NCBI GenBank assembly: GCA_040219275.1
Contig: JAVJSU010000038.1
Coordinates: forward strand, 333,902-397,901
DNA: 64,000 bases
Reading direction: 5' to 3'
DNA from: JAVJSU01 sp040219275
GTDB lineage: Bacteria; Chloroflexota; Anaerolineae; Aggregatilineales; Phototrophicaceae
The translations under genes and the position numbers were made by a program. Under the pieces are notes generated by a model, which did not search any database, was not told the origin of the DNA, and saw only the letters and a program-made list of their open reading frames with translations. The number at the start of each line of letters is the position of its first letter. The first letter of the stretch is position 1. Below are positions 60,424 through 64,000 of this stretch, one piece after another.

Positions 60424-61059
60424 ATGTCGAATAAGAAGCGAGCTTATAGTGATGCAGATAAGCAACAACGCGAAGATAATATCATTGGTGCGGCGGAAAC
60501 CCTGCTCAAGGAAAAGGACTATCTTGCTATCAATATGGCTGAAGTTGCACAGAGCGCAGGGCTTGCTAAGGGAACACTGTATCTGTATTTCAAAACCAGG
60601 GAAGAATTGTTCTTGAAGGTATTCGAGCGTCAAACCGTTAGCTGGCGTGATGAAATCGAGCAATCTCTGGGAGAGATCGATTCGTCTGATGAGGCGTTAA
60701 TCGAACTGCTGGTCAAAACGACCATGGACAGACCGCTGTTTACGCGCCTTGTAGCCCTTTCACCGATTGTTCTTGAGTATAACGTTGCGCTGGAACAGCT
60801 CCGTGAGCATAAATTATGGGTTTATGGCAATCTGTACGAAGTCGCCCACCTGCTTGAGGAAAAATTCGATTTGCGCCCAACGCAGGGAACGCATTTACTG
60901 CTCACGATGTTCGTTTTCGTGGCAGGATTGGAAGGTTTTGCCCATCCTGCCCCGATGACCGGACATATAATTGACAGCGAACCCTCATTGGTCACAATTG
61001 ACTTTGAAAGCGAATTGAGAAGTCTGCTCGTTGCGCTACTGGCAGTGGCTAGCGCGTGA
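60424..61059 (+). CDS. TetR-family transcriptional regulator
   Basis: A 211-residue protein with HTH 'INMAEVAQSAGLAKGTLYLYFKTREELFLKVF'. The C-terminal domain is the AcrR/YxaF-like helical ligand region. It faces the membrane-protein pair (59876 and 59396) across three operator copies and probably represses both directions. The inducer is unknown. GGGAG lies 11 nt before the start. Confidence 0.92.
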   Translation: MSNKKRAYSDADKQQREDNIIGAAETLLKEKDYLAINMAEVAQSAGLAKGTLYLYFKTREELFLKVFERQTVSWRDEIEQSLGEIDSSDEALIELLVKTTMDRPLFTRLVALSPIVLEYNVALEQLREHKLWVYGNLYEVAHLLEEKFDLRPTQGTHLLLTMFVFVAGLEGFAHPAPMTGHIIDSEPSLVTIDFESELRSLLVALLAVASA

Positions 61060-61065
61060 GAAAGG

Positions 61066-61270
61066 GATCGCGTAGAAGGCGAGGTCCTGAATATCGACGA
61101 ATTCAGTGGTTGAAACGGGCGCGAGTAGGCTATCAGGATCATCGCGCTGGCTGGCATCCGCCGGAAAAATTGTGGGTTGATCCGCTTGTGCGTCAATAAA
61201 AAAATCCTATTGAACCCGAAGGCTTTGGCGGAGACAAACGTGGTTATGGGAGTCATGGTCGGGCTTGACT
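61066..61270 (-). pseudogene. Degenerate partial duplicate of the NUDIX-like gene 5' region
   Basis: This stretch matches 59028-59127 (N-terminal coding part) and then 59240-59330 (upstream region), with the roughly 110 nt between them deleted. Shared words include GAATATCGACGAATTC, CGCGCTGGCTGGCATCCGC and GCGTCAATAAAAAA. No open frame survives. It starts 7 bp after the TetR stop. Confidence 0.75.
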
Positions 61271-61309
61271 CTATAACAGCCGCGCTATAAAATGCTTGCA
61301 GTCTAATGA

Positions 61310-63096
<1,787 letters not shown>

Positions 63097-63124
63097 GATG
63101 TCCCTCAAAATATATTTTTGTCAG

Positions 63125-63538
63125 TTAGTCCGGTGGGTGTTCACCAGCTCGCACCCAGACTTTGCGCGCATTTACTATTCGTGCGACGTTCATTTGTAAA
63201 CGTACAACAGTTGCACGCCCAACAGGAGTCAATCCAAGTAGCGTAGTTCCGTCCTGTGTCCATTGAAAGTGCTCTGCCCAAATCTGAGTGCGTGGATTAA
63301 ATAGTGATACAAGGTCGTCAGTTTCAGGATCAGGTGCAGAAGTTGCACGTGCTTTGCTCAAGTTACATGTTGCACATGCCAAAGCGAGATTTTCTAGATC
63401 ATCCCCACCACCAGGTTTTATATGTTCCACGTGCATCGCTTGCCCTGTAACACGTTGTCCTGTCTGGCAGTATTCACATTGGAAAGTCGCTCGTTCATGA
63501 ACACGCCTTACCGTTTCTGCCCATGATAGATTAGTCAT
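63125..63538 (-). CDS. HNH endonuclease
   Basis: A 137-residue protein with a zinc-braced HNH domain: 'CEYCQTGQ', 'MHVEHIKPGGGDDLENLALACATCNLSK' (His-Asn, and CxxC pairs). The C-terminal part is a short helical region. It overlaps the upstream 63531-63950 gene by 8 bp, so the two are co-translated. Pairs of this kind occur widely in cyanobacteria and Chloroflexota, and the biological target is unknown; it may serve element mobility. Confidence 0.88.
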   Translation of the reverse strand: MTNLSWAETVRRVHERATFQCEYCQTGQRVTGQAMHVEHIKPGGGDDLENLALACATCNLSKARATSAPDPETDDLVSLFNPRTQIWAEHFQWTQDGTTLLGLTPVGRATVVRLQMNVARIVNARKVWVRAGEHPPD

Positions 63539-63950
63539 CTATAGGTTTCATATCTTCGAGAGTCAGCTTGTAGCTACGATCCATCAAAATATTCATTGCA
63601 GTTGCCTTACGCAAAGTAAGGCGTTGACCATCTTCAACCAATGTGGTCAATTCAGCATATTCTTTATCAGTGATGGTTCCATGATTATTTTTGTCCATAA
63701 GAGCAGACAATCGAGCCTGTTTCACCTGTTGCATCTGTTCTCGCATCATGCTAAACAACGCATCATCGGAAAGATACGACATTGCCTTGAGTTCGGCTTG
63801 TTCGTCAAGTGGGATGTCGATCAACACTTCAACAAATGCTCCCTCTAGTCTCTCTCGAATGACATCGTCTACATTTCGCGATTTCTGTTTGGCGATTTCT
63901 TGCGCCTTCTGGTACAGGCTCTCAGGAATTGAAATTGTATAATCGCTCAT
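63531..63950 (-). CDS. Small helical protein paired with the HNH nuclease
   Basis: A 139-residue protein with a CopG/RHH-like N-terminus ('DYTISIPESLYQKAQEIAKQKSRNVDDVIRERL') and a helical C-terminus ('LSDDALFSMMREQMQQVKQARLSALMDK', 'TDKEYAELTTLVEDGQRLTLRKA'). It overlaps the HNH gene by 8 bp. The plan matches the stand-alone protein at 30011-30370. A DNA-binding or specificity role for the nuclease is a plausible inference. Part of its coding sequence is repeated in reverse at the window edge. Confidence 0.72.
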   Translation of the reverse strand: MSDYTISIPESLYQKAQEIAKQKSRNVDDVIRERLEGAFVEVLIDIPLDEQAELKAMSYLSDDALFSMMREQMQQVKQARLSALMDKNNHGTITDKEYAELTTLVEDGQRLTLRKATAMNILMDRSYKLTLEDMKPIDD

Positions 63951-64000
63951 TCAAGAGAGACTAGAGGGAGCATTTGTTGAAGTGTTGATCGACATCCCAC
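63809..64000. repeat. Perfect 47-nt inverted repeat at the window edge
   Basis: 63809-63855, within the helical-protein gene, is the exact reverse complement of 63954-64000. Pairing goes on with one mismatch for two more bases on the inner side; the outer side is cut by the edge. The loop is about 98 nt and contains the gene's start codon. Confidence 0.9.

Overview
The window looks like a chromosomal segment of a Chloroflexota-type bacterium, probably Anaerolineae-like. This is an inference from content: about 50% GC, many secreted TolB/WD40 beta-propeller proteins with Thr/Pro-rich linkers, a Ser/Thr kinase fused to an extracellular propeller, a DUF2723 membrane protein, LytR-CpsA-Psr and GT-C envelope enzymes, and several ECF sigma factors. 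No rRNA or ribosomal-protein operon is present to fix the taxonomy.

Layout. 1-6.1 kb: end of a propeller protein, a divergent HxlR/NmrA pair, an ECF sigma/anti-sigma operon and a secreted DUF11/DUF5666 protein sharing a C-terminal signature with the anti-sigma. 6.1-13.9 kb: typA, rsgA, a structured intergenic RNA candidate, an MscS channel and secreted proteins. 13.9-17.4 kb: sigma factor, FHA protein and a secreted GH8 glucanase. 17.4-26.6 kb: a tight minus-strand cluster of four large GT-C-like membrane proteins and a propeller protein. 26.7-33.5 kb: kinase-propeller fusion, epimerase, M23-like protein, hydrolase and hypotheticals.

33.7-36.4 kb is the most unusual region. A conserved protein of unknown function is followed by an apparent stand-alone noncoding RNA gene with its own promoter and terminator. 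Inside it are two complete tRNA-like cloverleaves in circularly permuted order (3' half before 5' half). Two tiny basic/proline-rich protein genes (one frameshifted) and an XRE-ImmA pair follow.

36.4-48.6 kb: TetR-linked membrane protein, DinB-like and LCP proteins, BLUF photoreceptor, trehalose genes otsA and otsB (convergent, overlapping by 91 nt), a response regulator, a PP2C-like protein with an extracellular propeller, and a TSUP transporter. 48.6-54.3 kb: repeats, gene relics, propeller proteins and a HTH gene. 54.3-57.3 kb: a type IIG restriction-modification enzyme. 57.4-61.3 kb: Moco oxidoreductase, a NUDIX-like protein, and a TetR-regulated membrane-protein pair, one member broken by an 81-bp MITE, flanked by duplicated sequence. 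61.3 kb to the end: the left end of an integrative element at tRNA-Ala(CGC), with a large serine recombinase, an HNH nuclease and a small helical protein. The window ends in a perfect 47-nt inverted repeat.

All calls come from reading the sequence and recalled family knowledge; no database search, folding program or GC computation was run.
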